A stretch of DNA of 64,000 nt from Pholiota molesta (taxonomy: Eukaryota > Basidiomycota > Agaricomycetes > Agaricales > Strophariaceae). The translations under genes were made by a program, and so were the position numbers. Position 1 is the first letter of the stretch. Each line of letters opens with the position of its first letter. The DNA lies in NCBI GenBank assembly GCA_014925825.1, contig JACGCK010000165.1, forward strand, positions 34,227-98,226, given 5' to 3'. The notes beneath the pieces are model-generated. The model did no database searches. It saw only the letters and a list, made by a program, of their open reading frames with translations, and was not told the origin of the DNA. Shown here in pieces: positions 34,369-45,657 of the stretch.

Positions 34369-37025
34369 CTAATGAGATTGAGATTTAACTCCGAGAATCG
34401 CGCGCGAGATCCTGAGCAACGCATGTCTGGATTCGAATACTGGGAGAATGACGACCAGGAAAAAGGCGAAGAACAACCAAATCTGCCCAGAAATATAAGC
34501 CCGTGCCGCGAAGAGATGCAATGTCTTCACTTACAAACATGACTGCAACGGTTAGAGAAAAGAATTTTGGGAGAAGATGTATGGTGCGCCTCCAAGAGGT
34601 GCTGGTATAACCTAACGTCGAAGATCGGAATTCAGTACTATTATTACCAGAAAACGTGCAAGCAAGACTCTCAAATTACTTACAAATGTAATAATAACTG
34701 CCATGATAGCAAACACGATAGTGTACTTCTTGAACGTTCTCTCGAGCCCTGGGATATCCAATCCATCAACAGCCGTGGAATCCTTGGAAGCTGGTGCGAC
34801 TTCAACGTCAACAGCCGAACTTTTCTCGTCCGTTTTCTCGTTTCCAGGTTGGTTCGGAGACGACGATGAAACAGAAGATGAAGACGACAGCAGGTGATCT
34901 TCCACCACCTCCATGTTTCTCGTCTTCTCCCAGTCGAAGTTAGCCGGGCGCCAGAGCGAAAGGCCGATAGAGAGGATGCCGCCAGAGATAATAGCTGCAG
35001 AGTTTCCCGCAAATGAGACCCATTGATCGCTCAATGTATCTACGGTAATGGCACCCATATGGACCTTGGCGGTGACCAACCAAACGATTATCGCAATCGC
35101 CATGCCGCCGACAGAGCCGGCTACCGCGCCAGCTTTGCTGAGGTCTTTCCACCTAAATAAAGTTGGTGTTAGAACTTCCGTGTCGGGAGAATGGACTATT
35201 TGGGCATGCGTACAAGAAGGTCAGAGAGATAGGGAATACTCCTGATGCAGTCGATACTCCTAAGAAGTAAAATAGCCAGCCGAGATTCTGATCAAGAGTG
35301 TTAGGATGTAGCGGATGTCAGTAAAGAATAAGGAAAACTTACAATTCCAACAGCGTAGAAAATGGATGCAAGAGAAGCTGAGAAAACAGACCAGAACGCA
35401 ATGAAGTAGCGCGATGCGGTGACTACCTGTTGACTAGTCGCCTTGGGGTTGTAATAGTGTCGATAGACATCGTAGGATAGAAGAGTCGACGTCGCAATCA
35501 GTTCCGCGCTTAACGCCTATTGCCATTGGCGTCAAAATAAAAATTGGTAACGACCCAAGGGAGGACGCACCGAAGTGACGCTCAAGAAAATGAGCAAAAG
35601 CATCAACACTGATCCAGTGGTGCCCATGAGATAGGTGACGGCACGAACGCTAGCGAGTCCAGCACCCACATCGAAAGACGAAAGCACAGGGAAATCAGGC
35701 AGGGTGCCGAGGGCTCGCGCAGTCAGCCAAGGGTGGTTCCACATGCGAATGGGATCGAGAACCACGCAACGCCGCCAAGGAAGTATGCGCGGGCTGTGGT
35801 GGAAGGGTTGGAAGCGATGGCTCTTGACCAATATCCTTGATCGCAAGTGACCAAGCCAAACCCTGTGATAATCGACTGTACAATATAGTAAAAATGAGAT
35901 CTCAGATCGCTACGTCAATGTATTAAAAAGAGATAAGTCTCACCTGCACGGCGAAAATGGCACCTGGACGAGAGCGGAAAGTTAGATAGGAACCATGATA
36001 GTTTCCCTCCACTGGCCAGGACTCCGCAGCGGTCACGAGGAGTTCGTGGAGTTTAGCAGGACTGCCAACGACATTTGATCCTGTGAATACACTGCGAATG
36101 GTCTATGAGTGAGTTTCTGAAAAACAGATAGACCACAAGATACATACACGAATCCGAATCCTAAGAGAATCAGAAGCAAAACAAATGTATGCGTCGCGTC
36201 ACAAATAAACGTCGCTCGTAGTCCTCTTTTACGATGTTTAATATACTGATGTTGTTTATGAGGTATAGATAGCGGACGTACCCAGTGGCAACATAAATGG
36301 CAACGCCAACTGGAATAAGGAAGAGAGAAGCATATGCATTCATTCCCGTGAGCGCAGTTACAACGGAACCCGCCCCAATGAGGATGCAGGCTGAGACGAT
36401 AGCATTGCAGACTAGACCACACCAAAGGAAGGAGAGATGGCCTGCGGTCCCGAATCGGATATAAGCAACCTGAGGACAGATACATATCATTGGTTATCAT
36501 AATTTCAACGCTTCGTTTAAGGGAAGGGACGCCATACCTCAGGAAAGGTCGTCGCCCGATTAGCGTTCATTTTGACTTTGCTTGCGATTACAGAGAAAAT
36601 TGCGATTTGCAAGGTGCCACCAATGGCATACCTATCATGAGACGATTGAAGAAACATCATGAGTACAACGACAGAATCATAAAATAATTCTCTGCGCACC
36701 AGTAACCGCCAGAAACACCCATATTATAGGATTGCGTTGCACTTTGAAGAAGTGTCAAGCTCCAGGTCCCTAATCAAATATCAGCACGCTGGCATACACG
36801 GTCGACACCGATTACCCACGTACATGAACTGATGATGCCTGCCACCACAAGGCCCGTTTTGAGCGACCTACTTGCCGCAGAGAACTCAGACGCAGAGTTC
36901 GGCGAGAGGTGAGAAAACTTCTGTTGAACCCAAGTGACACCGTTCATGAAAAGCGCGAACGCGAATCCGAGTCCGAGTACGACGGCATAGCCAGCGGCCG
37001 GGGGCAGAGGCGCAGCAGAGGACAT
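34369..37025 (-). CDS. DUR3: DUR3-type urea/polyamine transporter (SSS family), with a frame break
   Basis: This is a plasma-membrane sodium:solute symporter-family protein, with about 14 expected membrane segments. It starts MSSAAPLPPAAGYAVVLGLG, then VTWVQQKFSH and FSAASRSLKTGLVVAGI. Further family blocks are YAIGGTLQIAIFSVIASKVK, TAGHLSFLWCGLVCNAIV, ALTGMNAYASLFLIPVGVAI, GLRATFICDATHTFVLLLI, SIITGFGLV, DQGYWSRAIA, AYFLGGVAWFSIPFACGTTL, TSALSAELIATSTLLSYDVY, ITVDTLSDQWVSFAGN and a last exon QIWLFFAFFLVVILPVFESR ending at 34369. At about 35726 the frame changes by one base between CGTTLG and LTARALGTLPDFP without room for an intron. One short exon between about 34500 and 34680 is unresolved. 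It diverges from the dioxygenase at 37600. It is either a recent pseudogene or carries a consensus indel. Confidence 0.8.
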
Positions 37026-37599
37026 GGTCAACCGAAGAGTGGAGAAAAGTCCGAAGGCCAAAGGTATCTTTTATAAGGAGGTGGGACGGTTTAGAATTCT
37101 TCGCCGATTTGGATATATGCGCCATCATGAGAATATGCAAGGAGTATTCTTGCGATAACGCATGATGAGCACGTATTCAGATAGAGAGATGACAACATCT
37201 GGGAGAAGTTTGACGTTCTTGCCCTTCCATTGGAAATTGGAATCAAAGTAGGAATCATTCTGGACTAGTTGTACCGTCCGCCCGATTTCTTCGTGCACGC
37301 CGTAAGCTAGGGATGATATTGAAGGCTAGCTAAATGACCAAAGTCTGAGCGGTCAGAGGGAAAGCCCTAACTTGTAGATCGCCAAGTGAGCGACCAAGAC
37401 GAGCGCTCTGCGTGCGCGTTCACAATACCTCCGCAAGCTGCAGAGATATGAGACTTGGATTGCGTGCTTTAAGCTTGGTCTCGCGCAAAGCGGAAGTAAC
37501 TTGTCGTGCCCAACACAGGGGAGACTAGATAGATATAAGATAAGGGACCGTGTAGCAATTATGTAGAACCTCACCGATACCTTTGGACGACCAGAAGCC
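37026..37599. promoter_or_regulatory. Divergent promoter region, urea transporter / dioxygenase
   Basis: This is 574 bp between two start codons. On the transporter side TATAAAAGATA (37065-37075, minus strand) is a good TATA box about 40 bp from the ATG. GATAAG at 37539-37544, and a GATAA near 37156, match the core of fungal GATA-factor sites, which commonly control nitrogen-source genes. Confidence 0.5.
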
Positions 37600-39161
37600 A
37601 TGTCCTCTACGTCCACTACCGAGACCATGGTTGATCCTCCTCAAACAAGCACGCTCAAGGCTCCTCTTGAACTCCCCGTCTGGGTGCCTCCTCCCGTAAC
37701 CAAAGAGGAGGTGGAATGGGCGGATATCTTGACTGTCGACCTATCCAAGTATGATACACATCGCTCAGAACTCGTCGACATTGTGCGGACTGCGCTGGAG
37801 CGTGATGGGTTTTTCTATGTTGTCGGCCACGGGGTATCTCCGACAGCGGTAAATAACAGCCCCTATTTTTTGTGCCTCCGCTCTGAAGTTGGCACTGATG
37901 CTGACTCTGTTTAGATCAACCGCCAACATGCGCTCGCCCAAATTGCCTTCGAAAATGTGCCACAAGAGGAGAAGGAGCGCCTAGCAGCGCCTATCAAGGA
38001 GAAAGGGACATTCAGAGGATACAAGGTAGGTTTTTGCTTTCATTTCTTGAAAGTTGCGCTGGAAGTTGACCTGCTTGTGCTTGCCTCAGCTACAGAATTA
38101 TTGGGAGATCAGTAACGGTGTAAGGGATAGAATTGAACAGTATAACTTCTACCTGAACGAGTAAAACATCCCATTCAACGCGAATTATCCCAACTGTTCT
38201 GACCTTGTTTTTAGAATCGATCCCGCAACAAGGCATCCCGAAGCCCTCCAACCTCATGTCGAAGAAGTAAAAGCATTCCTTGAGGTGGGTACTTTGTTCT
38301 TCCAAGCTCCACAATGCAATGCTGATTTGTGTTCCAGGAATCTCGAACCAAAGTCCTCAAACGCGTCGCGACACTCATCGATGGTGTCCTAGGTCTCGAG
38401 GAAGGATATTTATGGCGGCTTCATCAGACGGAGGAAGGACTAAAAGGAGGCGATGTACGTCTTTCAAGTCAAATCTATCTCTGCGCACTATCTCACCATG
38501 TCGTTCTTAGCTCCTTAGATATATGATCTACGACCCTTTGACGGCGGAAGAAGTGAACGGGACTAATGGCGTGATGCTTACTGGCCACACCGACTTCAAC
38601 AGTATTAGCTGCTTGATATCTCAGCCTATAACTGCGCTGCAAGTCCTGATGCCGGATAACGTCTGGCGGTACGTCAAACACCAAGACAATGCATATGTTA
38701 TCAACATCGGCGACCAGCTCTCCTTCATGAGCGGTGGGATCCTGAAGGGCACAATGCATCGAGGTACGGCGACTTGGCTTCATCCTATCACTTGAACTCG
38801 CATGGAAGCTAATGATCATCTACTTAGTTATTCGGCCACCTGTTGATCAACGTCATTTACGTCGATTGGGGATATTCCACTTTGCCCACTTCTTAGATGG
38901 AGTATCCCTAGATCTTCTACCTACCGAGAAAGTTCAGAAGGAAGGGCGCAAGATTTTCGACGACGTCGTTCCAACTAGTGATGAGTGAATATTCCTAGTT
39001 CGTATGTTCCATTTTGTCGTAGATGCTGATCTATGTCAAGGTGGGAACGAGCTCGCGTCAAGAGCTATGGCGTCACGGACTTCATCAAAGGTGAAGAGTA
39101 CGATATTGAAGTTCTCAATGGAATTCAGGTATTTATCTTCTTATTTTACATTAATTGGTAA
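37600..39161 (+). CDS. 2-oxoglutarate/Fe(II) dioxygenase, isopenicillin N synthase family
   Basis: The cytosolic oxygenase family couples decarboxylation of 2-oxoglutarate to oxidation of a substrate that cannot be named here. It starts MSSTSTTETMVDPPQ. The DIOX_N part reads ILTVDLSKYDTHRSELVD and DGFFYVVGHGVS. Then come LQNYWEISNGV, IDPATRHPEALQPHVEE, VMLTGHTDFNSISCL (iron ligands H and D in HTD), VINIGDQLSFMSGG, GTMHR (third ligand H) and RPPVDQRHLRRLGIFHFAHF. A TGA at 38986-38988 is removed by an intron from GTGAAT after GATGA to TCAAG before GTGGGAACG. The frame then continues WERARVKSYGVTDFIKGEEY, as in relatives, and ends at about 39161. The last few codons are uncertain. There are about eight introns. 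Confidence 0.85.
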
Positions 39162-39521
39162 TTTGCTCAGGCCTATATCTGTAGGTTCGCCATTACCGGC
39201 ATTATTAGCTTTGGGTTGTGTCGCAGAAGGAACCGCACAGAAAAATTCAACGTCTTTTTCTCTTTCTAAAACACCCATTGTACAAAAAATTGTAATTAAA
39301 GTAGTGATGATAAAATATACCCCCGGTGGTCCCGACAATGAATAGAACCAATGCACACATAGAAAATATGACCACTGGCAGGGTGAGCAGGGGTGAGCTC
39401 GGTCCCGATATTGAGCGCGAAGTGACTGGGGTCCTTCCGTGCTGGGCAAGCGCGCTGGAACGCTGACGGCTGCCCAAAAAGGGAACATGCTCCTTAACCG
39501 TGTACCACCAACGCACCAGCC
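39162..39521. other. Intergenic region upstream of VPS15
   Basis: No supported gene is present. A minus-strand frame at 39247-39516 contains one hydrophobic stretch but lacks an ATG and looks fortuitous. Confidence 0.35.
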
Positions 39522-42500
39522 ATGGGGAACGCCCAGTCAGGATCGTCTCTGACGCGTACCACCGTCGCCCTAGACTCCTTCATCGCTGAGCTTGGAGGGG
39601 ACATCATCTTCGAGAAAAAGTGCGCCATTGATCATCCAGCTAAGACCACAGTATGCTAACGCTTGATCAAGTCTTGGTTCAGCTCGCTTCCTCAAGACAG
39701 TGAAGTGCCGGCATCGAAATGGGTATCTTGTTGTCAAGATATTCGTCAAACCCGACCCGGGTGTTTCACTTCGACAACATCAACGGCGACTAAAGAGTAA
39801 GAACATGTGTGGCTTTGATGAATATTGGACTGACTATCATCTCAGTGGATAGAGAAGCATTACTCGATATTCCGAACGTGTACAACTACCAGGCCTTTGT
39901 CGAGACGGAGAAGGCTGGCTATATTATTAGACAATGGGTGGCAAGCAGTCTCTACGACCGTATCAGGTGCGTATGAGCTATATCCTTCAATCATGGCCAA
40001 ACTGACTGGTTGTTAGCACACGACCTTTTCTCAGTGTCGTAGAAAAGAAATGGATTTCCTTCCAAATATTAAATGCACTACGCGACGCCCGCAATAGAAA
40101 GATTTCCCATGGAGATATCAAGTCAGAGAACATCCTCGTTACCTCCTGGAATTGGATCTACCTCACAGATTTCGCTCTATACAAACCCACATATCTCCCT
40201 CTCGACGACCCAGCCGATTTCTCTTTCTTCTTCGACATGTCAGGGCGGCGTACCTGCTACCTGGCACCTGAAAGATTCTACACCGAAGAAAGCAATCCCG
40301 AGATCAGCGCCAAAAAGTCCAAGATAGCCATGGATGAACTGGACAGCAAACGTGACGGCAAAGTGACGGAGGCAATGGACTGCTTCAGCGCAGGTTGTGT
40401 TATAGCTGAACTCTTTTTAGAGGGAGCGCCACTGTTCACGTTGAGCCAGCTTTTCAAGTACAGGGAAGGGGAATACAAGGTCGATGGATATTTAGCCGCC
40501 ATCGAGGACGCGGGCGTTGAAGTGAGTGCTTTCTTGTTTCCTGAAATTCCGCTCATCTTAGATACTAGACCCTCATCAAACAAATGATCAGCCTTGACCC
40601 AGCGGATCGACCGACGTTCGATACTCTGCTGCATACTTCACGAGGCACCGTCTTCCCTGAATGCTTCTACTCCTTCCTCCATAACTACGTCTCGTCCATC
40701 AACGAGCTCTCAAATGAGACTTTGGCGGTCAACAATCCCCAGGTAGTATCCACCCACCCGTCGTCAGTGGCAGGCACTATTCGCCCTAGCACGTCAAGTC
40801 CATTGAGCGCGGTCAATGAAGTGAAAACCGACTTGCTACCAAGCGATTCCGACCACCGACTGGAGAGAATCTGGGCCGATTACGAAAGTATAGAACCTTA
40901 CATTGCTCCGGAATCTAATCCTCCACCCGAAGCGCCTGTCAAGGTCGAATATATGCCCTCTGTGAGCTCTGCCTCTAAACCTTACCAGGTAATTCTCCAT
41001 CTTTGTGAACATGTGCGCTTTAAACTGATTATTGGCATCAGGATATCCTACCTGTTGAGCTCCACATACCCAATCGCGACTCAAGTCTGCGCGCCGCGCA
41101 TGGCGGCAGACTCGCAGCCACCGAAGGTCAGCCGGTATCCACATTTCGTTGAGGACAAAAAAGCTAAATGGAATATTACCCAGACGGTCCTGCTCTCATC
41201 ATTCTTGCTCTCGTCACTGCCAACATTCGCAATTGCAGCCTTCCCAGCTCCAAAGTCCGCGCTCTAGATGTGTTCCTTGCATTATCCTGTCATTTGACGG
41301 ACGAGGCCAAATTGGATCGTGTCGTCCCTTATATCGTTGAACTACTCCACGACGAAGCGGCTCTTGTCCGGTCCGCCGCTCTGCGGACGTTGATGCAAGT
41401 CGTACGTCTACTGCTTTCTGTAGTTTCAAAGCTTTTTGCTCATTATCATCTTGTCGTATCCTACAGCTTATGCTCGTCTCTGTCATCACTCCGTCCAACG
41501 TATCCATCTTCCCTGAATATATCATTCCGCACATCAAGCATCTAGTACAGGATCCAGAGGTGTCTGTGCGATGCACCTACGCTCAATGTATCGTGAAGCT
41601 CGCCGACACCGCCGTTCGCTATCTCGAGATGGGGCAGGCTCTGAGGGCACATGGCGCCTTCCAGTTAACCGCGGAGGCACATGAATACGAGAATGCCAAT
41701 GTCGAGGTATATCATCGCTAAAATTCCCTCCTCACGTTTCTTATTAACGAAGTGTTTCATCAGATATCATATGATGCCAGCATGCAAGACCTGCAAGGCC
41801 ACATCCAAGAACACCTCTCCGCGCTCCTTATGGACCCATCAAGTATCGTCAAACGCGCCGTCCTGCACGATATCTCGTCGCTGTGCATCTTTTTGGGCAG
41901 GCAGAGGACGAACGACGTGTTGCTTAGCCACATGATCACGTATCTGAACGACAGAGATTGGCTCCTGCGCTATGCGTTCTTTGAAAGCATCGTCGACGTG
42001 GCAGCGTGTGCGGGGGGCCGCAGCCTAGAAGAATATATTTTGCCGCTTATGGTGCAAGCTCTTTCAGGTAAGTAATTCGGACGGTTTGGGTCGGTTGATA
42101 TTCGGGACTGATTTGATCTGGTTGGCTAGATGTCGAAGAATCCGTCGTGGCGAAGGTCTTATCCGCGCTCACAAGTCTGTGCGAGCTGGGCCTTTTCCAG
42201 AAGATGCGGATATGGGAATTGATGAGCGCGACGCTGGGATTTTTGTACCATCCAAACATATGGATAAGGCAAGGTACGTACATCGTTTGTTGCAACTAAG
42301 CCCTCAATACTTATGATGGACATGGTCAACAAAGGTGCGGCCGCGTTCATCACATCGGCGGCTGGACGGCATTTGCCCGAAAGTGATATTTGGTGCATTC
42401 TCTATCCTTCACTGCGGCACTTTCTCAAGTCGGATGTGGTAAAAATCGATGAACAAAGTCTGCTTAGCGCGATGAAGCCTCCAGTGAGTCATTTCTCCTC

Positions 42501-45375
42501 CATTTTCAATCCGAATTGATCTAAATTCCCACCAGCTTCCAAGACAAATACTAGATGCCGCTGTTCAATGGGCAATGAAGGCTGAAAAGTCGACTTTCTG
42601 GAAAGGACCTAGACGGAGTTCTACCAAAGTCGAATCTCCTCGAGAAAGTGTCATATCCATGCGCAAGACAGGAAGCAGTGGTATCGCGAAAAATAAATCT
42701 GAGGAGTGAGTGACCCTGCCAAATTCAGTAGAGGCTATTTCTGATTGCATGGCTATTAGGGATGAGGCTTATCTTACGAAGCTCCAGCAATTGGGCATGA
42801 CTCAAAGTGACGAGGCCAAACTCCTAGCCCTCCGAGATTATGTGCTCAAGCTCGCTAATGCAACCTCGAGCTTCGCATCACGGCTCAACTCGGAGCCTGA
42901 TACAGGGATCAGCCTCAAGGTCATCGGGAACATCGAGCTGCAAAAACTCGCCGTGGTCCCGCAGACCGTGTTCCTCAAAACCAGGCAGAGCGAAATAAGC
43001 GCGGCGACGTCGCGGTCACGCTTCCCGTCCATTTCACTGCGAAAGTCCAATCCGTCGACGGCGTCTCGGACACCCATTCTCAGCCCGTCTCGAATGCATC
43101 GTGCATCTAGTGATTATAATGTCACAGGGGCTCCTTTTGAAGATCTCCGGAGACGCTTGGCGACGATTAATGCTTCTGGCTCGTCTTTAAGCGTGACGAA
43201 CATGCCCCGCGACGTCCGTAGTACCCTATCGCCCGCTGCTAACTCTTCCACGACATCTTTATCTGTTGCCAGCCCGACTCTAGGCTATCTACAACCTAGT
43301 CCGAACCTCATACTGGATCGCCCTCCAAGTCCGACAGAATCGATTGTCTCGACAACCAATTCTGTATCGCTCCGCCCTGGTAGCCGGCTGCAGGTTGGGA
43401 GCACGGATGGGCAGAAGGCGGCCCCTGCTGTTGGGTCTTCGAAGGCGAATGCGACTGGGCTTCTGGAGGCGCACTTCAATATACGCTCGGAGGGGTCGCC
43501 GGATGAGTCGGGAAGATCATCACCGCTATCGATGTCTACGACTTTACGAGGACCGCGTGCGCTGCGCAATCCCTCGACGTTAGCTATTTCCACTTATGGT
43601 AAGATTCTTTCGCGTTGGATTACATTCGCATTTACTGATTCAGCCTTCAGACGGTCAAGAGCCAGGAATTAGCAACCTCTTGGAAAATCTTTATCTAGAC
43701 AACAATCGCGAGTTCCAGCATGACTTCGGTCCAAGAGTCCACGATGGCCCGGTTCGGCGGCGTAATGTCAGTCGTCAGAATTTCTCTTCGCGGGACGGAG
43801 GCAACAAACGGATTGAAGCTAGTCTCATCGCCAACATGACGTCGCATACCGAAGCCGTCACCGGTTTCGCTGTGTCTCCCGACCACATGTTCTTCGTCTC
43901 TTCATCGGACGACAAAACCGTGAAGGTATGGGATACCGCAAGGCTCGAGCGCAATGTGACTAGCAAGCCGAGGCATACATACAGCCAACACAATGCGCGA
44001 GTCAAATGCGTCTGTATTCTGGATGGCGTTCACTGTTTCGCAAGCGCTGCAGACGATGGAAGCCTACATGTTGTCCGGGTTCACATCACGCAGGCTGGCG
44101 CGCTGCCCAAATATAACAAATTGCAGGTGATCAGGGAACACCGTGTTGATAATGTTGGCGAGTACATAACTTGTATGATGCATTACGCTACTGGTACGCT
44201 GTCAAGGATACTCCGTTATACCGTTTGCTGACATCGTTCGTGCTTCAGACACTGCATCAAATCTCATCTATGCCACAACACATTCCGTCATCACCGTCCT
44301 GGATCTGCGGACTATGCATGTTCTGCAAACGATGGAAAATCCGCGCCATTACGGTCCCATCACCGCTCTCTGCGTCGACCGCAAGAAGGCATGGATCGTG
44401 GTTGGAACATCCACGGGAGTCCTCACGCTTTGGGACAAGCGGTTCGGCCTTCTGCTTCGAAGTTGGCACACTGGCGTTGCATCCAGCGGAAAGGCCGTTC
44501 GAATCCACCAATGCGTTGTCCATCCAACGAAGGGACGAGGAAAGTGGATCATAGTCGCTCTGGAGGCATCGAGGAAAAGCGCGGATCGTTCTTCCACCCA
44601 CCTGGTGGAAGTCTGGGACATCGAAAAGGCAGTGCTCGTCGAAACTTTCGTCACCCGCACTGGATCCCCGACGGACCCAATTCCAGAGCCAGAGGAAGTC
44701 GCAGGCGTGGAGGCGGAGACGACGCCCGCTGCGGCAATTGCTTCCCTTGTGCGCTCGCGGCAGAACAATGGGGAATTCAGCGACATCCTCCGACAGTCTG
44801 CGAGAGACGAGGCGCTGGGCCATCCTGCGCCAGACGTCCGCGCCTTGGTCGTTGGAACCGATTTCGGTGGATACTCTACTATACAGAGGTCTGATTTCGG
44901 CGAACTGGAGACGAATTTGTCGTCGCGTGCAGGACGTGGGTTCATGATTACAGGATCTGACGATTCAAAACTACGCCTGTGGGACCTTGCCAAGTTCGAC
45001 CGCACAACTGTACTCAGTGGGCTTGAATCCGAGCAGGAGAAACCCTTTTACAGGTAAAGTGATTTTACATGACATGGCACCGATCTTCGTTTTTGACCCT
45101 TCCTTTCTTAACTTAGCACCTCGACTTCGCCGAGCAGTGGTGCGACGACTTTTGTCGAAACATGGCCACGTATCCCAGCCAGCGCGTCCGCGAATCGTCC
45201 GCCACAGCGCATCTCGCTGATTACACATAGCCAGCAGAATCTCTTGAAGAGCCACCAGGATGTGATCACAGCACTAGCATGTATAGACTCTCCATTCCGA
45301 GGGGGCATCATCAGTGGCGATCGGGCTGGCGTGATTAAGGTGTGGAGAGTGGAACAAGTTGAGCATGCTGCTTGA
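39522..45375 (+). CDS. VPS15: Vps15, regulatory pseudokinase subunit of the class III PI3-kinase
   Basis: The protein anchors and activates Vps34 on endosomal and autophagic membranes. It starts MGNAQSGSS, an N-myristoylation consensus (Gly2). The kinase-like domain reads FLKTVKCRHRNGYLVVKIF (lysine), NVYNYQAFVETEKAGYIIRQ, ISHGDIKSENILVTSWNWIY (HGD instead of HRD), LTDFA (DFA instead of DFG) and GRRTCYLAPERF, all as is usual for Vps15. HEAT-type helical repeats follow (about 41170-42480), then a serine-rich linker (about 42550-43640). The WD40 domain runs to the end (MTSHTEAVTGFAVSPDH, FVSSSDDKTVKVWDTARL, FASAADDGSLHVVRVHI, WIVVGTSTGVLTLWDKR, FMITGSDDSKLRLWDLAKF, ISGDRAGVIKVWRVEQV). There are about 20 short introns and roughly 1,500-1,600 residues. 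No damage was noticed. Confidence 0.95.
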
Positions 45376-45657
45376 GGGATATAAGGTATTTTTGCTGTAT
45401 TAAATATAATATGATAGCTGTATTCCTAGACGAATGTAATAATGGATAACTGTATTCTTTCTCGCAATCAAGGCTGGAGTTGGGTCGGAGATATCCTACG
45501 AACTGTACCAAAACTGTACTTTGCAAATGTTCCTCGACGTCGTTGATCTTATCTTATCTGAATGTTTGTGGCATTGTGAGAAAACAAATTTGAATTTGCG
45601 CGCGTGGCGCGCGGTGTCTTCCAGAGTTGAACGTGACCCGATCGATTGATATTTTGG
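45376..45657. promoter_or_regulatory. Intergenic region upstream of the ThrRS gene
   Basis: This is about 280 bp downstream of VPS15 on the same strand. No TATA box was assigned. Confidence 0.35.

Noticed and set aside
39247..39516. Minus-strand frame with one hydrophobic helix, upstream of VPS15
   Set aside because: There is no ATG at its start, no family resemblance, and it overlaps the intergenic region. It is probably fortuitous.
41100..45100. Many minus-strand and shifted frames across VPS15
   Set aside because: These are shadows of the VPS15 exons, whose HEAT and WD40 motifs fix the true frame.
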